In this document: positions 34,281-46,739 of the stretch, piece after piece
Position numbering within the stretch: position 1 is the stretch's first letter
Layout: every line of letters starts with the position of its first letter
From: Xylogone sp. PMI_703
Taxonomy: Eukaryota > Ascomycota > Leotiomycetes
Assembly (NCBI GenBank): GCA_021399445.1
Contig: JAJTUQ010000012.1
Location: forward strand, 124,001 to 188,000
Reading direction: 5' to 3'
Length of the DNA stretch: 64,000 nt
The notes under the pieces: model-generated
What the model was told of the DNA's origin: nothing
The model's input: only the letters and a program-made list of their open reading frames with translations
Databases searched by the model: none
Translations under genes and position numbers: made by a program

Positions 34281-35028
34281 TCAGGATTTGGGGCATCTCA
34301 TCTCACTGGGGATAATTTCCCATACAAGTGGTGGGTACGCATTTGATCCTCTGAAACAGCCTTCCTTGTTGCCAAAGACCTTGGATCCTGCTCCAATGCT
34401 AGCGCTAAAGGAATCCCCAAAGGTGACATAGTGTGGTAGAAATAAACATGCCGCGGTGTTCATGTTTTGATAATCTGATATGCGACTAGTACCACCACAT
34501 GTTTCCGTGGAGTTGCCAGCGGGGAATGTTGTATGCATCGTCCTCCAAAGAGTCGCACTAATAGGATCATTGCCATAGAAGCATTGTCTACACAATGTTA
34601 GCTCAAAGAAATCACTCCGCCAAAGGTTATCCACACCCGCCAGTGTCAACCCCGCTAACTGGTAGTCGTTAGCCAGGGTGACGCCTTTCTCGATCGTCAT
34701 TCCGTGGCGCTTGCATATCTCGCTTGTTCCGTTGACCAGAGTTCGAGAATCTGCAGAATCAACGAAGCAACCTATGCATTGGAAAGGTTCGGCTGAATGG
34801 ACGATTGTCGGAGCCAAGACTGGAAATGTTGATGGGTCCGTTGGTGTAAGTGAGATCCTTAAAGTGGAGACTGGAGTTGTTGAGGATGGAATGGGGAACG
34901 TTGAAGTATACTTGTCTCATCCAATGATACGTTATTCCCACAACTATTCCCTGGATGGCACACATTGCAACCAGCCTCAATAAACCTTGCGTTTCAAGAA
35001 TTATTATAGCAGACAATACCAGAGGCAT
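34281..35028 (-). CDS. WSC-like secreted or membrane-anchored protein
   Basis: The reliable part is the frame from about 34915 to 34281. A Ser/Thr/Pro-rich stretch (STFPIPSSTTPVSTL) is followed by a WSC-type cysteine domain: CIGCFVDSADSRTL, EICKRHG, LCRQCFYGND and STETCGGTSRISDYQN. WSC domains bind carbohydrate or act in cell-wall sensing. An upstream frame from the ATG at 35028 encodes a hydrophobic anchor or signal (LLRLVAMCAIQGIVVGITY) and is probably the N-terminus. Joining it to the domain requires an intron or a one-base shift near 34915 that could not be resolved. There is no C-terminal membrane segment. Confidence 0.6.
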
Positions 35029-36022
35029 AATAATTATTCTGGCTAGCTCAGGTTAGTATAAGTCAACAATGTTGAAATGCAAGTTCTTGCCAACAGATAT
35101 TGCTATTGTATTCAATAATTTAAAATGTGATTGGATTAAGAATATACTAATTCAATTCTGGCTGGACATATTCTAGGATTCTTTGAAAATTTTTCCATCC
35201 GGTCTGTGGAAATCTGTCCGAGATAGCCCTTCATATCTTTAGATGCTAGTGCCAGACCATTTTGATGTTATTTCGTTTGACCGGCAATCCTGGCAGCAAT
35301 TATGAATATTCCTGTCTCAGTAATAGTCCAATACTTGACATAATCCCACCCTATCTTCAAAACTCGTGAATATAGACAATACAGCAGACAGCCATTAGAA
35401 AAGGTTAAGCCAAAACCGGATTCTGAAATTGGCATAGTATGAATGATTCCAATCATATGATTTATTTCAAAACTCAATAAGTTGCTCGCTATTAAACTGT
35501 CAGCTACGCCACCGTTGGTTGTCGAAATTCTGGCATCCAATATACTCAGGACTGGTAGGTTAGGAGTATGTTAGAACGTGTTTGCCGGACCTTACCGTAT
35601 CAGAACACACCTTGGAGCTCATTTATCCACGAATGGTAATCAATCCACCTTTGCGCGGAGAGTAAATTTGCTACTTAAATCTCGTAACTTTGTCTGAGAT
35701 GATGATCCACAGGAAGCACTTATATGATGAGCACTTAAAATACTAAGTATTAGCCTTTATTTGACACGGATGATACTTAAAATACGAGTAGCAATTGTCT
35801 TTTAATTACGCTCTGATATTTACAGGTCGCTCCGACTCACAAATTTAAATATACTCTGATGCTGTCGTTTCTTGTGCCGATCATGGGGAAGTTTGCTTCA
35901 GTCGGTGGGCAAAATTCGAGTCGTTACAGTGAGATTCGGGAAGGAATGGTTGGAAGGGACGTTTTAGCATAACCTGCCTCAAACCACATCGGCCTTATCT
36001 TAAATCTGTGAATTCCTAAAAC
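35029..36022. other. Intergenic, one unrecognised frame
   Basis: A minus-strand frame of 90 codons (35540-35268) is moderately hydrophobic but resembles no family; whether it is a gene is undecided. The rest is AT-rich with nothing recognisable. Confidence 0.35.
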
Positions 36023-37231
36023 CTAGTAACTCTGCTTACATTTGGGGGCGTAGGCTGCCTCTAAGAACTCAATATCCTCAGTTGTCAAACTTTCACTGCT
36101 TGCAAATTTAACACTTGCAACTGCTTGGTCAATTCTCTCTTTGCTGGACAAACCAACAATTGGGTTGACGTTTCTCTTAGTCAGACACCAAGCTGTGGCA
36201 ATAGTTGCCATTGACACACTCTTTTTCTTTGACAGCTCCTCGACACGAGAGATGATATTCTTGTCAATCTCGGTTTCCCTACCTCGAACCATACTTTGGA
36301 GCAATGTATCGGATCTCTCGCGGATTGTAGACCGGCCATCGAACGGCCGTGACAGGGCTCCCCGGGCGATAGGAGACCACGGGATCAAGCCGACTCCAGA
36401 GTCCAGACAATAGGGTATCATCTCGCGCTCTAACAGAAAGTTATCAGGGTCTTCTTCCCAATTCGAAATACGTCGCAAGGCATTGCAGAAATTATAAAGA
36501 AGCCTCGCTAAACTCACCTTCCTCTCGGTATAGAAGGTTATAGTAGTTTTGCATACTAATGAATTTGTGCCAGTGGTACTTTTCAGCAATATTCTGAAGA
36601 GTCTGGAACTCCCATGTATCCATCTATTATACGTAGACGTTAGCATTACATCAAAATCATTACATTGTGAGCTATTACTTACACTACTTGCACCAATATA
36701 CCTGACCTTCCCACTCTGGATCACGTCATTCAGCGCCTTCATGATCTCCTCCCTTGGAGTCTCCCTATCCAACCGATGGATTTGCAGTACATCAATGTAC
36801 GTACCGAGCCTCGAAGTACTGCGTTCAACAGCATCGAAAATATGTTTTCTACTCAGTCCAACCCGATTCACCAAGTCTCCATCGTTGGTCGACATGCTGG
36901 CAATTGACGGCTGCTTACCCGGTTCCTCTGAGACGCCAAAATAGCATTTGCTGAGAATCACGACTCGATTGCGCGGAATACTGTATTTTTTAAGGGCCTT
37001 GCCGATGATTTCTTCAGATCGGCCGTTGGAATAAACATCTGCGGTGTCCCAGGTGTTAAGACCGACATCGTAGGCGTACTTGAGGAGGGGCAGGGCTGCA
37101 TCCTCATCAAGGACCCATTCTTGCCAGGAGGAAGAGCCATACGACATCCCCCCGAGAATCACCTTGCTAATCTTTAGGCCCGAATTGCCCAGTCGGGTAT
37201 ATTCCATCTGTGAAACACCTGCGGCGGACAT
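36023..37231 (-). CDS. Aldo/keto reductase
   Basis: The exons are 37231-36683, 36623-36518 and 36429-36023, totalling 354 codons (353 aa). The introns are 59 bp (GTAAGT...AATAG) and 88 bp (GTGAGT...GTTAG), and splicing restores [15 protein letters not shown]. The TIM-barrel family catalyses NADPH-dependent carbonyl reduction. The tetrad is visible: Asp and Tyr in [16 protein letters not shown], Lys in VVILSKCYF and His in VLQIHRLDR. The cofactor region is near the C-terminus ([16 protein letters not shown]). It resembles the YakC/potassium-channel-beta-type fungal subgroup. The start at 37231 is the first ATG; a second is nine codons later and closer to the usual family start. Confidence 0.92.
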   Translation of the reverse strand: MSAAGVSQMEYTRLGNSGLKISKVILGGMSYGSSSWQEWVLDEDAALPLLKYAYDVGLNTWDTADVYSNGRSEEIIGKALKKYSIPRNRVVILSKCYFGVSEEPGKQPSIASMSTNDGDLVNRVGLSRKHIFDAVERSTSRLGTYIDVLQIHRLDRETPREEIMKALNDVIQSGKVRYIGASSVSNSSQCNDFDVMLTSTYNRWIHGSSRLFRILLKSTTGTNSLVCKTTITFYTERKVSLARLLYNFCNALRRISNWEEDPDNFLLEREMIPYCLDSGVGLIPWSPIARGALSRPFDGRSTIRERSDTLLQSMVRGRETEIDKNIISRVEELSKKKSVSMATIATAWCLTKRNVNPIVGLSSKERIDQAVASVKFASSESLTTEDIEFLEAAYAPKCKQSY

Positions 37232-39009
37232 GTTTGACGATGGAAGTGAAGATGGTTCTGGAGCCGAGATATGCCAGGCTTTATGGAGTCTCTAATATAA
37301 ATGAATAAGGAGAAGAGATGGCGCGTGCTCGAGATTTGTTATAGAATCAAGAAATAAAAAGTTGATTGCGGCGTTGAAAGTTGGATGTTTTGCAAATGTT
37401 ATAGAACGACAGGATAACAGGAGGATTGGAATACCACTGACAAAGGCGTCGAGATTGGGATTCGTGTCACAGCTTAGGTTTAAAGAAGCCCTATATAATG
37501 TTTCAGTTAGCTTGCTTGTATCAGCTCTGGTGCTGACGTCACAGTAAACTGCCTCATTATTATTATAAATTGCATCCAAGGCAATTCACAGAAATGGAAC
37601 TGTGACCCTAAACGGTGTTTGCTGCGATCCTTTTCGGCTGTGAATGGAGGTAAACGGCCGCTGCAGTCGGATTACTCAGCGCCAGGGCCCAGGTCACCTC
37701 ACAATTATATACTGTAGTCAGGGGAACTTGGTGTATACTATCATACGAAATGGTGAATGGCCATCCTGGTGGCGCTTTGGCAAATCCCGGGCGGCGATCG
37801 AGATTGCCACCACAGTACCTCCGTATCTATTAATTCTCTTCACCGGAAGGATACGATACGGCGTTAACGGAATAATATATCGGGTATATTAAGTATCAAA
37901 CATATATCATACCACGGAAATTGCATAACCAACGCGACTTTATCGGATATATTGCTTTTCTATCGGGTTTTACAGAATACAGCTTCTAATGTTTCTGCTT
38001 ATTAAAGTTCTAGATTCTCCTCAGCATGCGTCATTTGAACGGGCGGCCGAATTATCGCCTAGGCTAGATATTGTCTCCCATGTCTTCTTTACATTTCGCC
38101 AGAAGCATATTTGCTATGAGTGTCAAGAAGAGACTCGACAGTATGAAGACTCTAAGGCTACTTAAGTCCTAGATTGGGATGTCTTACGAGACGAGCGCAG
38201 GCATTGGCGGAGCATGCCAAGATCTTCGCTATCGAACTAGTGGGTTCGACAGTCCTGCTACAATATGACTACATGAGTGGCTTTACCCACGCCTGCAATG
38301 ATGTCAAAGATCAAGGTAGGGCAGGCAAGGCGGTATTTGCTATGGCATTCGGTGAGTCTGTCTACACGCCAACCAAATTCAGATCATAAGACCATAGTAT
38401 TGGGGCCTACGGAGGCCACTGCGTACGCTCGGAATCGGGTCAACTGCTCCCCTAAAATAATTGCACAAGGAATGGATCAACAGGATTGGTATCATGCTGG
38501 TGTCCACTTTGTGCTGATGAATAAAGTCCAGTCCAGAACTCCCTCAGACCCTCTTGTCAAATGACAGAATTAATTGCTGGCCATCGCCGCCCCAGATCTC
38601 AGATAGGAACCGAGCTTTTGCAAGGACTTGGCATTTGCCAATCCCACCTTGGGGCTGGGGAACGACAAGATGACGGCGCAATTTACGTTAGTCATCCGAA
38701 CAGAAAGATGAGCCAAGTTAACTAGTAGAAAACCAAGCTTAGGAAGTAATACCCATAGGAGTCCGTTTGCGCTGTATCAGTACGCTTTAACTTGGCAATC
38801 TGTCGCATGATTATGCTTCTCTCTCTGAAGGTAAATCGTACGATGTGTATAGACATCTCCAAAGACGATAAAGAGCGCTCGCCTTCTCGACGATTTACTA
38901 CCTTTCACTAGAATCTAGCTGTCTGAGGAAGAATTTTCTATCAGTTTAAACTTAGAAACTGGTTTCGTTATCGTATTGGACTTAGCTTTACGACATTTCT
39001 CCAGGGATA
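37232..39009. other. Intergenic, no gene recognised
   Basis: Several short plus-strand frames (for example 38174-38389, which contains a plausible-looking helix) resemble no family and lack splice support. The region could contain a decayed gene. Promoter sequence of the DJ-1-type gene lies at its right end. Confidence 0.4.
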
Positions 39010-39806
39010 ATGTCTCGCCCAAAGATTCTCGTAGTCCTCACCTCCCACCGCGCAGGTTGGTATCTAGTAAGCTATCCATGTGTTTCTTAAATTATCCACT
39101 AATGGGTGGTTCTAGCCTGAATTCGCTCACCCGTATGATGTCTTGAGCCCTCATGTGGATCTGGTTGTAGCATCTCCTCTGGGTGGCGAGGCACCAATTG
39201 ACCTGTCCTCTGTTGAACTCTTCAAAGAAGATACATCTTGCGTAAATTTCTTCTCCGCTAATAAGGCTCTCTGGGAAAATACCGAAAAGCTCGAGTCGTT
39301 CCTAGGCCATGCGAAAGAGTACGCTGCCATCTTTTATGTTGGCGGCCATGGCCGTAAGTCTTTCCTTCTGGTGTCTAGTTTCAAAGTTAATAATGAGTCA
39401 AGCGATGTTCGATCTTGCAACTAGCGAAACTTCCAAGAAGCTCATCCGTGAATTTGCTAATGCTTCTCTCACCGTCTCAGCAGTCTGCCATGGTGTTGCT
39501 GCGCTTACAGACGTTCCGACTAGTAATGGTCAATTTATTGGAGGTAGAGCTATCACAGGGTTCAGCAACTCGGAAGAGAAAATCATCCACGGAGACGAGG
39601 GAGAAAATGCTGTGCCGTTTCTCCTCGAAGATGTCCTCAGAGCCAGGACCGAGAAGTATGAGAAGGCTGATGAACCCTGGGCACCAAAGATTGTTGCTAC
39701 GACATATGGCTCTGGTCATCTAATCACAGGTCAAAATCCTGCAAGCGCCAAAGCAATGGCCATGGAGCTCTTGAAGGCAGTGCAAAATACACAAACGTTT
39801 GAATAA
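39010..39806 (+). CDS. DJ-1/PfpI family protein, Hsp31/glyoxalase III-like
   Basis: The exons are 39010-39066, 39116-39353 and 39403-39806, with two 49-bp introns, giving 232 aa. The protein shows the Hsp31-like order: KILVVLTSHRAGWYLPEFAHPYDVL, VASPLGGEAPID, FYVGGHG and the nucleophile elbow AVCHG with the reactive cysteine and adjacent histidine. Members act as glutathione-independent glyoxalases turning methylglyoxal into D-lactate and as stress chaperones in the cytosol. GWYLPE across the first splice site is diagnostic for the fungal subgroup. All exons are open and the length is normal. The function is inferred from the family only. Confidence 0.93.
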
Positions 39807-41025
39807 AGAGTTACCGTCATTGTGAATATTTAGGGCTATTTATTTTTAGTGCAATTTTTGTCAGTTATATTCAAATGTACTGTTTAGCAGCCTCTGAATC
39901 ATAAAATATTCCACTTTAGCAAGCAGCCGGCAATTCTGTGCCGGAAGTGCACAAGTGATTATGGAACATATTTACTGAATTTAATATGACCACCAAAGCC
40001 AGTGGGAAGGTCAGGCGTCACCAATACGAGATGACATCTTGTCTTTGCTTATCTCGCTGCCGCCATCAGCAAGAGGTATTACCAGAACTAGGTATTACTG
40101 GCTCATGCCATTTAATCCGCTTGTGCCTGCCTCTTGACTATTTGCGGCAATTCGCCGACATTTGCAGCGTAATTCAATCTTGTTCCTGTTATTATTAGAT
40201 TAACATGATTTTCGATTGCGTATACTTGATTTAAATTGAGTAGTCGCTTTGTGTTTCGAGTCCGTACTCTTGACTTTCTCGTTTCGAATCCGGTCATCTG
40301 AAAGTGTATGCATCTTCGTCAATGTCATAATCTAACACATTATTTTGTTAATACCACTCCCGATATATATGCAGTCCCTGGACGTAACCAATCGCCGCTA
40401 AACCCTGTTAATTAATTTGATTGCAGTACATACGGAATCATCCCATCTAAAACTACACTCCTACCGTTAAGTAGGGTACTATGGCTTGACCAGGAGTATA
40501 TCAAGGAACAGCTGTCTTGAGGGCCCTTTCTCAGAGTCTAGCAGGTGTCATGACAAGGGTCTGTAAAAGAGTAAATCCGAAGCAATCCTCGATCTCCAGC
40601 GATCAGGCCCGGGGGAGTAGAGAACGAGATTGCCCCTTCATTACTCATTCACTTGTAATTCACTATCAATGCACCGAACCGCGCCGTTACATAGGGTGGC
40701 TGATAGCTATCAAATGGCATAATCAGGCGACCAATGTCGGGATCGACGTATGGATTGAAACATGTATAAATGATATCAACTTCATTAAGTAAAGAGAATG
40801 GTGTCATATAATGTTGTGGTAGCGTACATTGTGTGCTGCTGAATGAATATTCAAACGCTGTTTAACAACACCAGATAAAAGCTTACCACCATACTATATC
40901 ATTCTCGAGAGGTAGGTCTACTTCATTCAAAGCTAAAATCAAGGAACTTAGCTGACAAGACTGAACATTGCTCTGGGCTTTGCTTGTGTAACACTGCTAT
41001 GGTTGCATATTCCTAGCGGCCTGTT
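39807..41025. other. Intergenic; contains copy of bZIP-flank repeat
   Basis: From about 40010 to 40210 the sequence resembles the bZIP upstream flank: TTGCTTATCTCGCTGCCGCC, then ATCAGC, with further matches downstream. The motif is at 40056-40070 and no bZIP gene follows. The remaining sequence shows no gene. Confidence 0.5.
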
Positions 41026-42266
41026 CTAATATTCGAACTTCTGGCCAACAATGTCCTCGCTCATAGCCCACAACCTTTTAGTATCATTTTCCTCGTGAAA
41101 CCAATTAATTCCAGCTTCAAGTGTTGTTGGCTGGAAGAGCGTAAGTAGTTCACCATTGTGACCTGACTCGTAAGATACATGCGACAGATAAATGTATAAC
41201 AAGCATTTCAAGACTTACTTTCGAGAGATGGATCAAATGCGGCCGCTACGTAGGTTGCCGCCCCCTGCTCCAATGTTATCAGTTTGGTATCAGGAAACTT
41301 ATTGACTTTGTAGTAGTTAGCTTATCGACCACAAGTTCGTGATTTAGTTCAACTCACGTAGAAATCCGAAGTCAGCTTCTGTTATGTCTCTTTTAAGATT
41401 GGTGCTAGCAATCGCTTAAGCTCTGTCAGCGTTAAACAGTGGTCCTATCTCACCGCGGTACCTTACCTCCAGGATCAACGCTATAGCTAAAAATTCCTTT
41501 AGGCCCAAGCTTCTTGGCGAGAGCTTTTGAAAAGAGGATGATAGCTGTCTTGGATTGCCCGTAGGCTTGCCATTTTTGGTATTGTTGTTTCTGAAAAGAT
41601 GCATATCATGCCATAGGTCAGTCACCTTACTTCAACCTTTATATTAAATGAGCTGTACCTCAAAGTTCGGGTCGTTGAATCTAACTTTGCCGTGTAGGTA
41701 ACCTTTGCTGGAAATGTTGATGACTCTGGCACCTCTGCCACTAGTAAGTATTTTCGGCATGATAAGGTTTGTAAACAGAAAGTGCCCAATATAATTTATT
41801 CCAAACTGGCACTCAATTCCATCGATAGTTTTAGTAAGTGCCGGGACGGCCATGACAGCCGCATTGTTGATGAGTATATCAATACTTTCATTATAAGATA
41901 TAACCTCAGCGGCGGCTTTGCGCACGGAGGCTCGGCTTGCAAGATCAATCTGGAGGATACGTGTGATGATCTCAGGCGACTGCAATTTGAGTAAATTGGC
42001 CGTCTCTTCACATTTCGGTATTGAACGACCCGCTAATACAATCAAAGCTGGCTTGTGTAATGCGATAACGCGTGCAGCTTCAGCGCCCAGACCATCTTGA
42101 CTGCATCCGGTGATCAGAACTAATAAATATGGTCAGAATATACTTGAAGATTTATCATCTAGGTATCGGTCATAACGCTGATTGGAATACCATTCTTTCC
42201 AGTAATACGATCTTTCAATACAGTGGCAACCTCTTCTGCGGTAGTATCAGGTCCGAAGTTCGGCAT
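41026..42266 (-). CDS. Short-chain dehydrogenase/reductase, six exons
   Basis: The exons are 42266-42191, 42119-41659, 41590-41467, 41414-41358, 41305-41219 and 41162-41026. The introns are 71, 68, 52, 52 and 56 bp, and the total is 314 codons (313 aa). A Rossmann fold with an NAD(P) loop (VLITGCSQDGLGAEAA) is followed by LINNAA, the catalytic serine in INISSKG and the Tyr-Lys pair in YGQSK. PGAIASTNL corresponds to the usual post-catalytic loop. The subgroup resembles retinol-dehydrogenase/WW-domain oxidoreductase-like fungal enzymes; the substrate is unknown. The exact frame closure over six exons supports the model. It is convergent or tail-adjacent to no other gene, and the bZIP copy 2 lies 0.43 kb upstream in the same orientation. 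Confidence 0.9.
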
Positions 42267-42695
42267 GGCAAGCAATTGCTTTTATCTTCACTCTTTGTAG
42301 CTAGTCAACTGAGGTTATGAATCGATCAATATCAAATCAATCTTTACGTTTTATATAAGTTCCTCACATTATACTCTGGTGACCCAGAATAAAACACCAT
42401 TATCTCTGTGTAAACACGATGACGCCAGCAGAGGCTGTTTTTGGAAGGAGTCTCCACAGACAGGATGCAACCCAAGAACACACGAGAGTGCAACTATTTC
42501 TTGAACCAGTTAATGGAGTTTAGGGCAGAGGATGGTAACCTAAGGCAATATAATACAGAGTGCTCTTGATCCTTGCGAGCGACTCCTTGTTACTGCTGGC
42601 GTCAGCATTTAACGAGTGAGGGATTGTAACATTTCCATCGAGTCGAATGAAAAGCCGGTAAAAAGCGCATATAGATTCTCTCGTTGCAAATATGA
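42267..42695. other. Region between bZIP copy 2 and SDR
   Basis: Holds the SDR promoter and the 3' flank of bZIP copy 2. That flank is homologous to the 3' flank of copy 1 and carries GCTGGCGTCAGC at 42595-42606. A shorter GACGCCAGC occurrence is at 42421-42429. Confidence 0.6.
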
Positions 42696-44266
42696 TTATA
42701 AATCTTTCTCGCCCCTCATTCCATGCCACCATTTAGTACAGCTCCACATTTCATCATCCTGGCCTCCAACCAGAAACCAATATTTCTTTAGAAACCATAC
42801 TTGGGGTTCCCAGCTTTTCTGGTCCCATGGCAGGCATGCATTAATGCGGCCATTGCTATCTTGCGACCCCCAACAAACTAGCCCATCATTCATGAGGTCC
42901 ATGCAGAGTTCCTCTTCATCAATAAGAGGGGGATCCTGCCCTACAGCAACAAGCGTAGATTCACGAAACTTAGGAAACGGGAGCACATCTAGATAAGCAT
43001 GATGTTCCTTCTCCAACTGCATCATTGAAGGTCTAAGATGTTTCGGCACGGTCGAAAAACTTTCAGTAGTACTACCGACTCCAGTTGTAGCGACGAGCAT
43101 ATTTGAGAGAATGAAAATCGGACTGATGGCGTCCCCGTCTAAATAATCTTCCAGTTGAAACCCAAGTACTCGAGCATTAGCCGATATGGCTGCCCAAAAT
43201 GATTGCTGCGTCAGGTGAAGATTGTTGAGTTGTAGCGATGGAAGCACCGATATTGCACAGTTCAACAGGTACTCGTGGTTTACAGGCTCTCCTGTAAAGA
43301 GATTTTCGACAGAGTCTGCGAGAAAGGTGAGTACTTCAATGAATTTGAGCCGTTTCTCATGAATAACTGTAAGGATACGTCTTCGCTGATCAACTCTTAG
43401 CGAATAAAAGAGCGACACCAGCCTGTGAACAGATGTTGCTCGTGAATCTCGCAGGCAAGGGAGTGAAGAGACAAGATTTTGTCGAGATACATCCGATGGT
43501 AACGTGAGGTGGCGTGGGAGTGCAAACAAGGAGGAATATGGTAGCTGGGTTAACGTAGTCGAAGACCATGTATGAAAGTCTTCGGAAAAGCCTTCACTGT
43601 GGCTATTGGAAGGCATATCAGTTATGTTGTCGAGGATGTCAATGTTTCTTGGTGAGAAAGTCGTCAATACTAACTCCGCTGCATGGAGTGGACCATCTAT
43701 TTCATTACTCTGGAAAGGAATGGTAGATATACCTAAGGTAAATTAGATCATGACGATGCTGGTGTTATCACATATATTACCATAGTGTGAAGCACTATTC
43801 GAACCAGTCGATGAGGTCAGATGTAGCTCGTTTTCGTATTGCCAATTCGTGACATCACTCCCTGACATCGTGGTATCCATATGGCAATCCCATCCTACAG
43901 GATGAAATCCCTGTGATAGTGTAGGCTGAGATCCTTCCGGCCAATTTATTTCAACTTGAGCTGGAGAATTCAGCTCTATTGCTGCTGTTGTTTTGACAAT
44001 ATTCGTCAGGCCTACGGGGATAGCGGCCTGCTGTGTATTTGCTAGCTGCTCTAGAAACTCGAGTTTACGCTTTCGTTTTTCTCCTAAGTTCAGCTCAATT
44101 AACTCATACTTCTTGACTTCTTTTCACTCAACTCACGATATGTTTTTGATGCTATTCTATTTTGCTGCTTACGGGCTTCTGTAGTTATTTTAGAACGATT
44201 CTGTTTATTTTGACTAGGATTTTGGTAAGTTTTATCGGATGATTCATTTTGTTGTATAGATGCCAT
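42696..44266 (-). CDS. bZIP transcription factor with DUF3425 domain, copy 2
   Basis: The exons are 44266-44137, 44083-43781 and 43732-42696, with introns of 53 and 48 bp at the same positions as in copy 1, giving 489 aa, all open. The basic region (EARKQQNRIASKTYR, then EKRKRKLEFLEQLA) and the DUF3425 end (LPWDQKSWEPQVWFLKKYW, WWHGMRGEK) match copy 1 closely, while the middle is more diverged. Predicted role: nuclear DNA-binding regulator. Upstream (44334-44345) and downstream (42595-42606) lie near-identical GCTGACGCCAGC motifs in direct orientation relative to the gene. The two copies are inverted with respect to each other, 23 kb apart. Both being intact argues for selection or recent duplication. 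Confidence 0.88.
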
Positions 44267-45141
44267 TGGATTAGCTACATGAATTCAAAAAGTAACTCAA
44301 CAATAGCGGAAGCGGAATTTGGAAGTTATTGCTGCTGGCGTCAGCATATAAGTCAAACAGAAATTCACAACGGGTTAGCTAAGACTAAACCGTATGAACA
44401 GCAATGCCTGGTTCGAGTAATGCCCTTGTTGCCGATGAAATAATTGAAACGATGGCACCGCTAAATGTAAGCTAATTCTGTTTACATCCGTACGTTACGT
44501 ACTTTGGTGGGCTACGCTACAGTACTTGTGTCACTTCAACTCGCCGTTATGATTAATAATCCGTCAAAAGTTTAATTACGTTTGAACTAATGTACTGTAG
44601 AGAAAGGTTATGTATTTAGTGCAGTCAACTAGAGATGGGCGCCAAACGAGCAGGTGCCCCTAAAAGCCAACTGAAAATCAGAGTCATTGCAGGTATACCA
44701 TGAAAACTACAAAATCACTTCGCCCTCCCCTTTCAGATTTTACTGCACTCCCCTCCGTCCATTCCCTCTCGGAAAGTCGCACACACTGTTCCACGGTGTC
44801 GCTTCCCCTCGCCCCGACTGGCTTAAGGATGTCCGTAACACCTTAATAAATCGACTAGCCTCGACTCCAATATTCGTTCCATCCCTGTCGCAAGTACCGG
44901 ATTTCAAGTCAAAGCGCCTTCCCTTCATCCGTTCCTGGTTGTATATTACATGATATCAACTAAGGCAGCAGGATTCGTTTACAAACCGCTGGGGCTTCCC
45001 AGCAGAGATGCTCTCTGACCTTCATCCGCTGCAGGATATTAACTATTCTTAAAATGTCTAATAGACTCATATCCTACAAAATTTATCTTCATTCAGGCCT
45101 ATCATTTCCAGTAGATAGCTAATGTACAATTGCCTAGGCAA
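44267..45141. other. Intergenic, upstream flank of bZIP copy 2
   Basis: The first 150 bp carry the bZIP-flank repeat. The remainder has no recognisable gene; a plus-strand frame at 44687-44953 is not protein-like. Confidence 0.4.
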
Positions 45142-46074
45142 TCATGGCATGCGATTGTGCATTTCTTCTTCAACGTCGTCGACCCTGCCAATAGGGTGAA
45201 GCTGTCTGCCAGCAAAGTCTGCCACAATCTCAATGGTCTGATGGATGAGCTCGACATCGTCTTTACTAACGCCCGCACGCATATTGCACCTCAAATGCCA
45301 CAGTGTTGGACCTACTAGGTTCTGGCACATGACAGCGGGGAGAACCACAAACTCAGTCTCAACCAAATCGAGTACTGCATTTTCTGTGAGACATAAGCCG
45401 TATTCAATATCAACAATCATGAATCCTACAGAATATTAGGCCAGGTTTAAGTATTTAGAATGAGGGGAACGGACGAATGTCTCTATGGGCGTCAAATTTA
45501 TTCAGGATTTTGGGAAGATCGTTTTGGTAGAATAAATCAAGTGTATCCATGGCACGTAACGTATTCACTTCGCCTGGTTGCCATGATTCTCTGAGTTGTC
45601 ATGATTCTCTGAGTTGTCAGCACCGTACCACATCCGAAAAATCGTAGCGTAGTTCACCTTAAAAAGCTGTAGTCTTTATCTTCCTCACATTCCACAGCAG
45701 CAAGGGACGAGGTGGCTTCCATGACTATTGGCACCCCATTCAAAATGGAACACCTCACAAGGGCCTCACGGATCCGGCGTACCAAATGCTTCCTTCTGTT
45801 GGTGGTGGAGTACTCTGGTTGAGAAATCAAGAATGAGTATAGCTTGCCCACTATCTGTGGTTTTCCTGATGCAACAAGGGCGGCGACCTTATGAAACATT
45901 CTCAAAGTCAATAATCTACGTATCCGGAGACCAGTAAGCAAATAAACTTACCACAGTCAAATACCATCTATCTGCCCTCCATGAGGCAGGAAATCTCTCT
46001 CTGGCAGCTTCAAACATAGCCACTGATTCATGTTGCACCATCGAAATTGTGTCCCAGGGGGTTATATTAGACAT
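45142..46074 (-). CDS. Carboxymuconolactone decarboxylase/AhpD-like protein
   Basis: The exons are 46074-45952, 45887-45658, 45590-45475 and 45425-45142, with introns of 64, 67 and 49 bp, giving 250 aa. The protein follows the fungal AhpD-like pattern: RADRWYLTVVAALVASGKP, RRIREALVRCSILNGVP, YQNDLPKILNKFDAHRDI, EFVVLPAVMCQNL and PTLWHLR. Related proteins are small alpha-helical decarboxylase or peroxidase-like enzymes, but the fungal subgroup has no proven reaction. The start at 46074 (MSNITPW) is chosen because the domain begins there. An upstream in-frame piece (46392-46267, ending at a GTAAGC) may be an extra 5' exon or an unrelated frame. Intron 2 ends in an 18-bp tandem duplication that offers two acceptors. 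Confidence 0.82.
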
Positions 46075-46700
46075 TGCGTTGTGCTGTAGGGTTCGAGTTT
46101 GGAAAAATTTTGAATAAAGGGGAATGCCGGATGCCGTGGCCCCTATCCTTAGGCTCCGGCTTCTCCAGCACGAAAGAGGAGACGGCAAACTCCGTGGAAT
46201 ATTCCTCATTTTCCATTTTTTAATGAGATCAAACCTAGAAAGGCACCTTAAATACACACTCGGCTTACCTATAAGATTCGCCGGTACCGGCAGACCTCCT
46301 GTTATAGCAGCACCTCGCATTCCATACTCTCTGGCCATCGCCTCACGACGTTCCAGGATACATTTAGTGTCTATTGAATCTGTAAAGGACATATATCAGT
46401 TCTTCTGATTCAGCTAAATATCTGCCTGGCATTACTGTATGTATGATGTATACGGAGTACTCTCGTAAGCCGTTTGTGTTTTGTATTACAAAGGTATCTT
46501 GTAACCAGAGCAAAGGCTACATTCCTAGAGTAATTTCATGTCAAGGTATAACGTCTCTGAAGGAGGATGGCCACAGGAAAATCCTAAAGTGGTCAGGGCC
46601 AACCTCAATCTGCTGTTGGAAGAAGGGCCTTGTCACAGTAAACGCATTAACAGGTCCATTTTCGTATGTTTGATACTCGCACTTAAGTTCTGACCTAAGT
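46075..46700. other. Promoter side of AhpD-like gene
   Basis: Contains a possible upstream exon on the minus strand (46392-46267, GMRGAAITGGLPVPANLIG) and otherwise nothing recognised. Confidence 0.35.
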
Positions 46701-46704
46701 TAGC

Positions 46705-46739
<35 letters not shown>

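Noticed and set aside
37644..38564. Several plus-strand frames of 70-95 codons
   Set aside because: Amino-acid make-up looks random and no intron joins them into a longer product.
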